DNA of 64,000 nt from Diprion similis (GCF_021155765.1 NC_060110.1:5022001-5086000); one strand, 5' to 3'; counted from the stretch's first letter, positions 1 through 47,089 are shown. Program-made: numbers and translations. Notes: generated by a model from the sequence alone, not told the origin.

Positions 1-1260
1 CGTTTTATTGACAGATAAGGAGCTATCTAATAGGAATGAAAGTGCTTAACATAATGTAACAGACGAAATAAAACAATCTCTACAACGCGACACGAGTCCG
101 GGAGAATTTCATACGTTACCAAACATAACTTATAGATTAAAAATATAAGAAGCTGAATCAGATTAATAGAAACGCGAAAACAAGAGATAACTGACGCGGA
201 ATATCTAACACAGAGTACGAAGCGTAACGCGACGCCAATCGGTTTATTTCTCAAATTCGGCAACACTCGAAGCTTAACAACAGTGAAAAAAATTAGAATA
301 GGGAGTAAATTCTGGACGACTCATAGACATGATCAAACAAATTATCAATAAAGAAATAATACTCCACAGGAAAACCCGAGTCGAGCAACTGTTCGCTCAA
401 ACAGTTAAAACAAAAGAATAATTCTTGGAATAATTCAATCAAAATACTCGGTGGTTCGAGCGGTATAACAAAAGCCACACTTACGTAAAGAAGATCGTCG
501 GGAACACGGCAAGAAAAGCAGGGCCACAAAAAAAAAAGAAACTTAGCGGGAACACAGACTTTTCCACGAAATGTGCCGGATGCAAAAGCGACGTCCAGCG
601 CAGTCGACACCCAGAATAGAAATGAGCTCCTTTCTCCCCCCTCCCACAACAAAGATTTGGAAATCGGGATCGGCAGAACCGAGTACGGCTGTCGCTGCTG
701 CTGATTGGTCGAGCGTTTCCAGCGCTCGTCATTGTCGGCTGGTGACGCAGTAGTGCAAAAGAGCTCACCAGGGGGCAGCGCGTTCGGACCGCTTTCGCCA
801 TGCTTCACCTGCTGGATATTTAATGTTAACATTTCTATTCTAGACTGGCTGCGACGCGGTGCATGGACGGTTCGCCGTTCTCTACCGACTCGGTAGGGGA
901 CTCTGGACCACTGGGGAAGCCCCAGAAATGAATCCTCGAAATATTCGGTGGCCAATACCTAATGGTTAAAAAAAAATATTTCGGTTGGTAGATGTGGCCA
1001 GACTGAGTGTAGATAGACCTTGGCGTGGGATGCTTGTTTGAATTTCGAGCGTCACGTGCCCCGTAGACGCAATCCCTCCATCGGTATAAGGCGTTTGTGG
1101 CGGGGCGAGGCACGTGTATTAGCAGCGAAGCGTCGGCGTCGATCCTGCTGTGATTCGCAAAACGCCGTTTACACCATGATTCCCAAAGCGTCCATTCCGC
1201 CGTGCCCTTGCCTATTTCGCGCTTTAGGGCACAAGAATGTTGAAATCAATTCGCAGATTC
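1..1260. promoter_or_regulatory. Promoter-like, less AT-rich region of an off-window gene
   Basis: From about 480 to 1210 the sequence is visibly richer in G, C and CpG than the AT-rich DNA around it. It holds an inverted CCAAT box (ATTGG at 704-708), a TGACGCAG element near 743 and a CACGTG E-box at 1053-1058. Open frames occur on both strands here (for example minus 293-955 and plus 1020-1265), but none shows a recognisable domain, and overlapping frames are expected in GC-richer DNA. I read it as the promoter and 5' untranslated region of a neighbour that lies mostly left of the window; its direction cannot be decided from this sequence. Confidence 0.4.
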
Positions 1261-2117
1261 ATTAGCATAAATTCTTGAATCTAAGTCCCATCTACTCTTC
1301 TCACATTGTAAATAATATAAATGAGACACTTGAACAAGATTCTGAAAATATTTTTCCATTCAATTTCTAATACATTTGTTTAACAAGACAATATTTTTCA
1401 CATTTGAATTTTTATAAAAATAAAAAATTAGAATAATAAAATCATGAATACGGACTAGGAAAACAAAACTTTTATGTATTCACTACAAATTAAAGCTGTA
1501 CTATGAATTTGTTAATCAGACATTCTGATCTAATGATTGTATTTTTAATTGACCGATAAATTGTTTGATCAAACAAAGAGTTAATCGATCAATAAGAAAA
1601 ACGATTTAAAATTAATTGATAAATCTGGCAGCGCTACTACGAACTGAAAATACATCTATTTCGAAACCTATTTTGTGCATAGCTCTCCCTTAAAACCTCA
1701 AGATAGAATGTATTTACTGGTATTGAATTAACAAGATATAAACACATTTATTTAAGAATACAATATTCTTTTAAGTTAGTAATACAATAACAGTACAAAA
1801 AAGATGTAAAAACATATACGGGATAAGAAGTATACTATACATGGTTCGTCTTTACTTATCAAATTCGAAATGTCACGACTTCAAGTAGGTACAGTTTCAT
1901 GTAATGAAATCTGGGGTTTTTCGAGAACACTACTCGGAACTTTATTATAAAAGCAAAAAAAATATCACAACAGTTAATGAAACCTTCATTTACTCGTTGT
2001 AGATTTTATGGCACTGTGAAATCGAGGAGGTACTTTGAAAGTTCGTAACTCCCAGAGGGGATATCATCATGTCAGCAAAAGTAGAACAAAGTTTTATTAT
2101 TCAGATTAAATGGAAAA
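1261..2117. other. AT-rich spacer downstream of ATM
   Basis: AT-rich DNA with no supported gene. The ATM 3' untranslated region must lie at its right end: on the minus strand a canonical AATAAA sits at 2093-2098, only about 20 nt past the ATM stop, and further AT-rich candidates lie to the left. Around 1540-1660 there are several ATTGAT/TTAATCGAT-like words but no clear element boundary. Confidence 0.5.
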
Positions 2118-20523
<18,406 letters not shown>

Positions 20524-20710
20524 TCTTGACAATTGTCAATGTAGGTTAGACGCATTACCACAGTTTAAGCTTCGAATTTTGTGATTTCCGATTTGTAGGT
20601 TCTGACACCAACTTGGAAAACTATAATCTTACATTTTTATTCAACCTCACTAGCAAGTATCACTTGGTATCACAAACTTCACGTTAATAACCCGGCTCGC
20701 ACAACTCATC

Positions 20711-20721
20711 GCCCGCCAAAA
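20711..20721. promoter_or_regulatory. E2F-like site upstream of ATM
   Basis: GCCCGCCAAAA, which reads TTTTGGCGGGC on the ATM strand, fits the E2F/DP consensus. It lies about 190 bp upstream of the ATM start codon, where a promoter-proximal site is expected. E2F control of checkpoint genes is established in animals; use here is inference. Confidence 0.4.
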
Positions 20722-22615
20722 TTATCATTATCTTGAAACATAGAACTTATGCGTATTCAGTCACTCGCATACGAGCACCTGGGGGCCTATTCTCGAACTC
20801 GTGAGATAATTATCGCGTAGGCCAAATCGCATGCGATTCCAATTTCACGTCTAGTCACGTGCAATAATTTTCGAACACGCGCTGAGCCAGCAGTATTGCT
20901 TACTGTGGGGGAATCTTACAACAGCCAATCATTACTCAGCTTACAAGAGAAATGCAAAAAGCATCATCACAATGAGAAAGCTTCTCTCCGGGGTTTTTCT
21001 TCATGTTTAACATTTGATATCTTACAATTAGATCAAATAATATTTACTATTTTGAATATTCATCTATGATCAAATATACCCTTTAAGAATTCACAAAGTT
21101 GACCACTGCTGCGCACCATTTTTAAGAATTCTGCCTTCACGGCATACCATCGTTCTGACTGCTAGATTCTCAATAAAAAAATATGCTCATGGAGAATAAA
21201 TATTCGTAATATAGATTTACAGGCGTATCTCTGTCAAACGCGTAAGATCAAACAGAGAAACAATGATATTCGAATAACTCAAGTAAGGTTTCAGAATGCA
21301 GCTCTGCTTTACCCTGTCCCATCCTCATGGATATCGTTACCACCGAGGGTACGCCCTTTCGCGTTGGAAATACAAACTTTTCACCCAAACTCTACCATAA
21401 AAAATTTCTGGGTAGACTCAGAAAAATAATCGGTGGAAACGACAAGAGTTTAGTTGGGTTACTTCAGCGTTCCAACGGCAAAAGTTGTGAGATTAACAAT
21501 ATTGCTCGTGTATCCATATTTACTTTTCTGCCCACATAACATCGATTTAATATCGTCCTACCTGCTGCATAGATTTCTACAGATACACTGCGCGGTAATT
21601 GGAAAGAGAGAACAGCAGCTTATTTTTTTTTATTTTTTTGTCACAATACAAAATCTCAATACAATATATTGATATCACGTGAAAAGACCGTAGAGTGTTA
21701 TCAAGCATAAGCTAATGTAAGGATTTGAAAACAGATTCAAATATAATGTATGTAAGCGTGGAAACAAGGGGATAAGTTTTTTGAAAGAGAGAGATGGTTA
21801 TGTCCTATACCTCTCACTCGCCGGAAAATCAGTCCTATCCCTAGCCATTGCAGTCACCGTTCCAGTTATATTGCAGTTTAGTAGGTTGGTACCCTAATAC
21901 CCTACGAAAAAATACAGTAGTGTATGTATAGGTATGGCAGAGTGGATAGGACGCTGGTTATTACTTTGAAAGGGAAATTAATCTTGTCTAATAGGCAAAA
22001 ATTCGTAACACCCGAAGGATCTCAGTTTGAATATGGATCTAGCGTATGAATAAGATGACGAATGAACGAAAAATATCTACACACGCGAATTTTCAATCGC
22101 GTATCCGTCACCCCTTCTTGACCCATTTCTTATACATTCGACGTATGCGTGCGAGTAAGCGGAAAAAAAGCAGACGCATGTTCATATACTACAACGCCCC
22201 CTGAATTCTCGGGCTCATTGCGGTTTGAACACGCCTACGAAACTGGATACCGGTGTTATCTGCTTCTTACAATACCGTCTTAAGTGCACAACTGTTGTAG
22301 CTTTAAACTCCAGCAGCGTGTCGTTCGATACCAGAGAACAATAGGACAACCTCCTCCGATTGTTCAATGTTCCAAGATATCGTAGTTTTCAATTGCCAAA
22401 CTAATAACATAACCGATACTCCTACCCCCTCGCGCTTGTATCATAAATAAGCGTAAAAGTCAGAGTAATATCCGTGTGAAAAGTGAAGACAATATTACTC
22501 TTGCCAATAATGATAATTGGGACAGCAAATTTGCGCAAGACAGAAATACAAGAGCGTACTATCGCGGCGCTATAATCCATCGCTTGACGATAAGTTACAG
22601 TCAGTTGTTATAATA

Positions 22616-22644
22616 GCGGGAAAGCCATAGCGGACTGTGATTGG
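22616..22644. promoter_or_regulatory. AGPS proximal promoter sites (E2F-like GCGGGAAA and inverted CCAAT)
   Basis: GCGGGAAA at 22616-22623 fits an E2F half consensus and ATTGG at 22640-22644 is an inverted CCAAT box. They sit about 140-165 bp upstream of the AGPS start codon in a GC-rich stretch. Functional use is inferred only from position and motif. Confidence 0.35.
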
Positions 22645-22779
22645 CTGCCGATAGCATGCAGCTGCACGAGCGACGCGGAGTAGCGGGGGGCGAGGTGTTA
22701 TCGATTTAAATTTGGTTTGTTGGACAGCACGTCGAATACACGACGTTGTGCGGTGTAGCAACTAGGTTCGAGAGTAATC

Positions 22780-39390
<16,611 letters not shown>

Positions 39391-40984
39391 ACAATGAACG
39401 GACTATCGATTGGTTTGATACGGATATTACAGAATTTTACCTGAGATTCTCCGCTTCGTGAGTCCCCTTTTTCACCATTCCACATTCACAGCAACATTAC
39501 ACGTTCTACCCCTGCATTCGTTACTTGTAAGGTTTTACTTGAAGGGAAACATCGTGGTGAGAAACGAAACAAGGATATTTCTATTATTGCTATTGGTTTT
39601 CTTATGAATAAGCAGTTTAAATTAATATTTATCATGATTTTTTAAAAAGATACATAGGTGAAGGAGGTGTATAAGAAGAAATGCTCAGTACAGAATGATC
39701 CGAAGGACCAAAGATCAACCAAGATTTACAATTTGTTTAATGTATATACGTATAAGTGTGGCTACCATAGGACGTGAGAATTTTTTGTCCCTCTAATGTA
39801 TTTTACCAAAATAATTTTCACGTTTTCTTTAAAGTTTGACACTCTGGAGAGAATGATTTTTTTTTTAAATCTGTAGGTGCATCCAACGATTATGGCTGGA
39901 CTTATATACTCTCGAAAAATTTCTGACTTCTATTCAGACCGTTTTGCACTAAAAATTCATATTACAGTTTTATAGCGTCTATAGTTCACGAACCGAAGCA
40001 TTGCAAAGTTTGCTTCAAATACGAGTATTTTTTGAATGTTCACTAATGCATGCTGAAATAATGTGCCAATAAAAGGTTTCAATGGAATACGTTCAGTATT
40101 CAAAAAATAAAACAATTTAAAAAATATTCTGTTTTACGGCCTCAGTCACCGTTTTCTCCCTTATCTTTGAACAAATCCACAGCACGAAGTACGTGGTATT
40201 AGTTACAGGGATTTTTAAGTAGACGATGAGTGCAATATACTCTCCAAAAGTTTTTAACCCCTATAGTTAGAATATTTCTCCAGAAAAAATTGACACTTGA
40301 GGTAAATACATAATTGTTAACGCAGTGATAAAAATTCTGCATATGATTGATGTCTTTTTCATTACTTTTAAATTATTACTTCTTCAATATTTACTATTTT
40401 CCAATTATTTTAAGAAATTTTCTGTTCTTCACATTGTACTGAGTAAACCGATCATTTTAGAATATAGGGTGTAAAGATTGTCGCTTAGCTGTATTTTTGC
40501 ATACGTCTTCTTTTCACGGTTTATATGAAGAAAGTAAGCGAGTCTCTTATTGATACTTTGACAGCGTGACTGCTTATGTCGAAAAATAGGGAAAAATTAA
40601 TCTATCTTAACATATAGCACGTATAATAAAACTAATAATGTTATTAAATGTACATAATAAAATCGCATATAAAAAAGCATTAATTCCCTGTATTTTCTTC
40701 AGTACATAGAAGCATTAATTAGTTCGAGCACAAAGTACCATCTAACTTACAAAGTATTACAAAATTATACGTCTGATTGAAGAAAATGAAAACGAAATTG
40801 ATTTTTAAAATCTGATTTTTTTTATCCAATAACTCCAGAACTACTGTACCGATTTTGATTCTTTTTCTTATATGAATAGCTACCACAACTGATCAGGTTT
40901 CTGGCTATATTTCGTTACTGGGCAGAAAGAAGGGCACTGATTTTTATGCCGTGAGTTTTTCTATCAGCGAAACGATTCGTGCGC
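39391..40984. other. AGPS 3' region and spacer
   Basis: AT-rich DNA. AATAAA at 40068-40073 could end a roughly 700-nt AGPS 3' untranslated region. No gene recognised. Confidence 0.45.
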
Positions 40985-41258
40985 CTAAGGCAGGCAATCG
41001 GAGTTACACCCCATGTCCAGGTTGAGCACAAAATTATCTCTAGAATGAGAATCAAGCATCCAAAATCAATTATCAAGTTTACACTTACACGCTACAGAAA
41101 ATGCTACCTGGGTTATTAAATCCGTGTCGAAAAGTCATCTTGGAATCATCGTCCAGGCAAGAAAAAAGCAACTCACAGATGGACATTCGTTGACTGTAAA
41201 TTGCCTGTAAGTTGTCGGTTTGGCTCGCGAAAAGGCAACTTTTATCTACGAACGTCAT
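40985..41258 (-). CDS. Possible two-exon small protein, 74 aa, unknown
   Basis: Not recognised. The first exon 41258-41089 starts at an ATG (MTFVDKSCLFASQ...) and ends at a consensus donor GT/GTAAGT. A second exon 41039-40985 after the acceptor TTCTAG keeps the frame and closes at TAG (...LDMGCNSDCLP). Codon use and low-complexity-free composition look more protein-like than neighbouring frames. It is cysteine-rich (about seven Cys), without a clear signal peptide or membrane segment. The intron is only 49 nt, which is suspiciously short. It may also be the 5' part of something larger or a chance frame. It would be divergent from the phosphatase gene, about 1 kb away. Confidence 0.25.
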
Positions 41259-42241
41259 CTGACAAACAACCACCGAACGACATCGTGTTTACATGGGTAT
41301 TATACTTCAGTGGTGAAATACGTTCGAAATGAGGGAAATGAGTGTTATGTTGTGATGTGACGGTCGAGAAATGTCAATTATGTATGTTACTATAATCGCT
41401 GCACAATTTTTATTCGATACGTGATTATTTTGCCAAGAAAGCAAACGACAGTAATTTTCCTAAGTATTATACGGTAAGGTTATGTCACGTTTTATTAATT
41501 ATTAGTCATTTTAAGTTACGTTTCATGATTGAATTTAGCAACCTCAACATTACGAAATATCGTCAAAATGCACTGTTTTACGACTTTAGAATGTCATGAG
41601 AGGTTTTGAGTTTCCAAAGTATGAATATGTCTCGCAATATCATGGTTTACTGGATATCAAACTCAAATTATGTTATTCCAAATTTAGAATTCCACAGAGT
41701 ATTTTGACTATTGCCTGTACATTTTTTTTAACCTTCTATATCGTTTTCTATCAACAAAATGTAGGAAATCACTGCAATATAAAATGGATGCAGTTATATT
41801 GTTCAGCGAAACCAATGCATGCTAGTTATTTAGATTATGAGAGACGTTAATCAGCTTACTGCAACTGTTGAAACACACTATTTGAAATATTGAAAAAATT
41901 TTCTAACATATTGTTATTCGATGAAACGTTCACAATCGCGTTTTGTCCGTACCGGTAAGTATGTTTGGTTTACAAATATCCAATATTTGACAAGGTTGAA
42001 GTTTGTAAAGTTAGTGTAGAGTTGAAATTTGAAAAATTAGTGTTCGTTTGATTTAGGATTACATGATTTTGGTAAACCTGAACGAAACCATAATAAGATA
42101 CTTATATTTTTCAGACTCAACTTAGTCAGCCATTCTAAAGTTACAAAATAGTGGGTCTATCTTCGATATTTCATTACAAGAACGTTACCCACGTCAGCCT
42201 TGTTTTTTTTTAGAAGTTTCCAAGGAATTCCACTACCAAAA
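41259..42241. other. Upstream region of the phosphatase gene
   Basis: Probably holds its promoter and 5' untranslated exon(s). A donor-like CCG/GTAAGT near 41953 and an acceptor-like T-run plus AG at about 42211 could bound a 5' untranslated intron. A plus frame 41596-41850 (84 codons) has one hydrophobic stretch (ILTIACTFFLTFYIVF) but no other support. Confidence 0.35.
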
Positions 42242-45200
42242 ATGTTCTACAATGCAATTACCTTGTTGTTCGTAATCTACTGTGCATTTATTCGTATCGC
42301 AATGACTTGCAAATGTTTCTCAACTGATGATGATCATTATAAATGTCATTTTGCATCTAGAACACCATATAGGTACATTGCCAATTATAACGATTCACAA
42401 ATAAACTATCCAGGTATGTATGGTTTGCAATATTACTAAATATGTGACTTATGTGAACCTGGCACCCAACTTTAGAAAAAAAAATTCGAAAACTGATATC
42501 GATTGTATTTCGTTTGTACTCGTTTGTACCATTTTTTTTCCATTTATATACCATCGGCATATTTATACCATATACTATCGGCATTACTAACTCGGAGCAG
42601 AAATTTGGTCCGCATTTCAAGCAGATCTAAATCTCCTTCCCAATTTTGTTTTCTGAAAATGATTTACAGGTAAAAAAGTCTCACAATAGAAAATCACCCA
42701 ATTACGCCCTGTTATAATGCCTCAAACGTCTTGACATGATACAACTGAACCCACAATGATACGAATTTGCCTTCCAGGATGTACTGAGAAAAAAATATGG
42801 TTGATGTTGCGTCATGGAACACGTTTTCCCGGTAAAAAAGATTCATCTCGAATGATTAAGGAGCTTCCAAAGTTAAGGCGGCTAATAATGAACCATTATG
42901 AGTACAATGAATCTAAGATTTCTCAACAGGCATACCATGATCTTGCTAAATGGAGACTTGACTTGGTCACTGCTGATGCAATGAAACTGACTGAGGAAGG
43001 CGAAAGGGAGTTCATAGATCTCGCTGAAAGGATTCAATCCCGATTTCGCACCCTGTTACCGGAAATATACAATAATAACACCTACAAAGTAATTTATGAT
43101 TCAAGCCTTGTTTGATTCTAAGGGTACGCTAGTTTTGTACAGTACAAGTGCAGTTTCGTCTTACGCAAAATCTGTGTATGTAAAATTAAACTTTGCGTCT
43201 TGCGGGATGTCAATATTTATAATTATTATCTGATGCGTGTCTAGTTATGTATTAGTATGAACAGGGCCAACGTTTTAAAAATACAACTCAGTAAATATCT
43301 ACGGACTGGATGTATAAGTTCAAATCAGTATTTGACACCATCTAATTACAAATTGTAGTGACTGTGAAAAAAAATTACAGATTACGTTTGTATTTTTTAC
43401 GTAAGTCAAAGTATTGAACAAAATACACAGACAAAAGATATTTTTGTTAGTACTACAAGTGTAATAAAAACTAGAAATCATATTGTCGTAACATCTATTG
43501 TCAATTGTATTTCATGCTATAATGGTTGTAGTAATATACTACAAAATTATAGTATTCTACTACAATTATGTGTTTATATGTATTATAACTGTAGTAATAT
43601 AAAATACAATCGATTTTACGTGTCACAATAATTTGATGTTGTCCAAGTTATACTGAAATTTTAATATTCTGAAAAAAAAATTTTGTTACACGTGTAATGA
43701 GTAATTAATTTCGGCCCAATTAAAATTGATACCTTGATTCACATCAATTACAATTCTCAAATGTAATTAACATCTACTCGATATTTTTATAATTTTTCAA
43801 TATAATGAATAAATGCATTCAATACAAAACTCTTGTACGTAGGTATCTACGGAAATCAACGCATGTGTACCAACGTATATGAGTATTAGTAAATCTACTA
43901 ATAATAAGTGTAGTACAGATATTTATATGCCGATGTATTTTGTATTTTGTATTTTATTTTGACGTAATCACAAAATACAAATGTAATTCGTACTTTACTG
44001 TTGCCTAAATTGCAAATTATACTTTTAACTTATAATCGACTAATTACAATTTTTGCCATCTGGTTGAAATTTAACTAGTTAACAAACGGTGAAAATCAAC
44101 TTCCTATTTCAAAATCGAATTCAGAAGTTTTTTATTAGAATTTTTAATGTGGGTGTGGTTAGGAAAATGTAGCGTCGAGGGTTGGCATCAGCTGTACGTT
44201 TTCGGCAAATTTTTTAATTATCGTGGCACAGAGAACGCCGTGCTAGATCTTGAACGTTTCTTTTGCTATATTAAGTTAATGCGGGGTAAAATATGCGATC
44301 AAAATAATATTCATAATTAAATATTAGTCAGTTCATGCGATACATCTACTACCACCAAACGGCGTGTTCTAGATTTAAAAAAAATAAGAGATTTCGTAGA
44401 GAATGCGCCTGAAAAAATCATTTTATAAATGTATATAACTAATAGCGTACAGTAACAATCTTCTCTGGAAGATATATTTCTGTTATGCAAATTTCGAAGG
44501 TGGATTCCGACTTACACTATCCCACCATTTACACTGTCAGTATTATGTCAATTTTTTTTTTTTTTCATCTGAAAATTTCGTGTATATTCATGCTGATCGT
44601 ATTTTGTATATCATGATGACGAAAATAATCTTTTTTATATTTAATATATTATTTGAGGATTTTCATAAAAACAATCTCTTTAAATTATATTTCTCTCAAC
44701 GAAGACTCATTCCATTGAATAAATTTACTCACGAAAAACTTCACGTATACTTATACAAATTGGAATTAGTAAAATTTAGTATCTCGAAAATGCACTATAG
44801 AATATTAATTCATCTCACAGATTTGTCGTAAACGGTTAGTTTTAAGAGTTGCTCCTCTAACCAGTAGCAGCTTTGTAAAAAATATCAAGTTTTTCATTTG
44901 CTCTAGTTAAAATACACTCCCACACAACGAGCAGAGGAAAGTGCAAAGCATTTTATGATTGGCTTATTCGGTCAGCGTGCGGCTCAACAAGTTTGGTACC
45001 ATCCACCTGAGCACAATGATAATGTACTCCGAGTATGTATTTTTCACTATAAATGTTGATATAGAATTCTAATTGTGATTCAGAGTCGATAACTTATAAG
45101 AGAAATTTTCGTTTAGTTTGCAGAACTGATTTAGTTCCTAAAAGTTTAGCTGCCGCTTATTTTTTATTTTAATTTCAGTCTTACAAAAATTGTGACCGTT

Positions 45201-47089
45201 GGAAGTCAGAAGTTAAACATAATCCAAACTCTGATGAACAGATGCGTTTGTTTATAAATAGCAAGCGCTTCAACGCAACACTGGACGAAATATCTCAAGT
45301 TCTCGGATTTTTGATTGATTATGGTATAACCAATTTACTGATGTCTTTCCAGTATTCCTAGATTATCCATCTAAGCTTCGAATTCTGATTTTAGACACGG
45401 CCTATCTAATCTATTCGACTTGCGGATTTGAGACCGCGTGGAAAACAAATGCCAATTCGCCGTGGTGCAAGTTTCTCTCACTCAGAAATTTTCAGGTGGT
45501 TGATAACTCTTCACCTACTAATATAACAAATTACAACGTTATCAAAAACGAACATTTCATAACTGGTGGTAATTATAGCCCGCTAAGCAATCGTGGCTTG
45601 GTAAAAACTTGTCATGAAACAATTTACGCATTATTCCTTTTTTTATTATTACTAAAAAAAATTCATCAAAGTTGAAAGAAGTGTAGTGAATTTCTGTGAT
45701 ATATACAAATAACAATAATTACTGTTTATTTTCTTTTTTTAAGCTAATAGAATATGCCAGGGATTTGAAGTATTTTTGGAATGATGGTTATGGGTATGAA
45801 CTTAATCACAGGCAAGCTTGCCCGGGTCTCCGCGATGTTTTTCAATTTTTTCAGTAAGTTTATTTCAATTGTATAAATTTAAGTAATATACTCAATCAGC
45901 CCAATAATTAGGTACAACCATCTGTAGAAGCATCTTATATCTATAGAGCTTATAGGTATAAACTGTACATAATCTTGACTGAAATCTGTAACGAAGTACC
46001 TGCTTCCAGAACGGAGTCAGAGCTGAAAGCGGCCATTTATTTCTCGCATTCTGGCAGCATTTTGAAACTGGTTTCTCTTTTGGGACTAGCCAAAGATGCA
46101 ACAAAATTGCGGCATGATTCATTTGAGCTGCACCAGAATCATAGAGCCTGGAGGGTCAGTCGTATTGATGCCTTCGCGTCGAATATAGGATTCGTTTTAT
46201 ACGAGTAAGGGCTGTGAAGCACAGTGCATTTGTGGTATTTTAACCCTTTCAGGGGCGGTGTTGCATATTTTCAATTTTTCTCACACTACGGGTACATTCT
46301 CAGTAATAAGCAAGCAATAAGTTTCTCAGACACCTATATACCTGACTTTTGTAATGAACTGTGTTTTGACTTAAGAACTTTACAATAATTTTCTAATTAA
46401 CAATCAATGTGCAAAAATACTATATTTTTTTTTTGTCGAATAAAATCGGCTTTCTAATCACTTTTTATTGGATTAAAGCTAAATTTCATGTACTAAGGTT
46501 TTTGCGGCCACTGATTACGAATCTGGTATGGAAATATGACAATTCAAAATGGTGGACCCAGTATGACGGACGGCAGGCTCATGATTTCAAAACTTTACAT
46601 TAAAAAAAATTTTGCCTTATTCTATATGAAATTTGTGATCGAAAGTATCTGTACTAAATACAGGCTGATAAAAACGTACCTTCAGACGCTGGAACCAGAC
46701 TGTATATCCTCGAAGGTTTTTGATGTCCTGAATTCGAATCTGATATTAATAAAAATGGCCACCATTTTGAATTTTTCAATGCTTACTGCAGAATCGTAAC
46801 CAGCAACCTCAAAAATCTAGAGTTCACTGGTTATGTTTATGTTTCATGCAAATGAAAAATGTGCCTCTGAAAGCGTTAAAAAGACCAGAAATAATGTTAA
46901 TGCGATCGCCTAAATTTTGCTGGTTTTAGGTGCCAGCGAGACGGTCCTAGTATCCTGACCATGCATCAAGAACGAGTTGTGCAAATTCCGGGATGTCCTG
47001 AAAATTCACCCTGTCCAATTTCTGTTTTTGAGAAAATATTCTCTCAGAGCATAAACCAGTGTGACTTCGAAAAGATTTGCAGTTTGTAA
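42242..47089 (+). CDS. Mipp1: Multiple inositol polyphosphate phosphatase (histidine acid phosphatase clan), 8 exons
   Basis: Removes phosphates from inositol hexakis- and pentakisphosphate, and in this family also acts on 2,3-bisphosphoglycerate; acts in the secretory pathway. Exons: 42242-42413, 42778-43088, 44907-45032, 45179-45323, 45395-45495, 45744-45853, 45956-46204, 46930-47089; phases close, 1374 nt, 457 aa (human 487). Residues 1-23 form a signal peptide or anchor (MFYNAITLLFVIYCAFIRIA). The phosphohistidine motif RHGTRFP is at 69-75. The TPTQRAEESAKHFMIGLFG block and the TAYLIYSTCGFETAW block are family features. The second catalytic motif, HAE in vertebrate MINPP1, reads HSG at 353-355. 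The C-terminus (DFEKICSL) has no KDEL-type retention signal. Which insect paralogue this is cannot be settled here, so the symbol is tentative. Confidence 0.88.
43089..44906. repeat. Phosphatase intron 2 with degenerate TGTAAT/TAGTAC-rich repeats
   Basis: An 1.8-kb intron. From about 43330 to 44060 it is dominated by short words such as AATTACAA, TGTAGTAATA, TACTACAA and TGTAATTA in both orientations, which would fold extensively. No boundaries or coding potential. The rest is plain AT-rich intron; the 83-codon frame at 44580-44831 has no motif. Confidence 0.45.
46240..46879. mobile_element. TTAA-flanked non-autonomous element (piggyBac-like MITE) in phosphatase intron 7
   Basis: The left end reads TTAACCCTTTCAGGGGC at 46240; the right end, on the minus strand from 46879, reads TTAACGCTTTCAGAGGC. 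Both begin with TTAA, the target of piggyBac-type elements, and the next 13 bases are inverted repeats with two mismatches. The 640-bp body contains two diverged direct units, near 46498 (GATTACGAATCTGGTATGG) and 46712 (TTTTTGATGTCCTGAATTCG...), each followed by sequence around AAAATGG. No transposase. It fills most of the 725-nt intron. Confidence 0.6.

Larger units (their letters stand above)
20524..22779. other. Head-to-head spacer between ATM and AGPS
   Basis: A 2.26-kb divergent intergenic region. The two ends, near 20700-20950 and 22560-22780, are richer in GC and carry promoter-type sites; the middle is AT-rich. Open frames at 21327-21539 and 21454-21672 overlap each other in different frames and show no motif. 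Confidence 0.5.

Noticed and set aside
293-955. Minus-strand open frame of 220 codons
   Set aside because: Overlaps frames on the other strand in promoter-like GC-richer DNA and shows no recognisable family; no splice or start context to support it.
41596-41850. Plus-strand 84-codon frame with one hydrophobic segment
   Set aside because: No conserved motif, weak start context and a position expected for 5' untranslated sequence of the phosphatase gene.
46731-46750. GAATTCGAATCTG word resembling a tRNA B box
   Set aside because: No A box or cloverleaf around it; it belongs to a repeat unit inside the 46.2-kb element.
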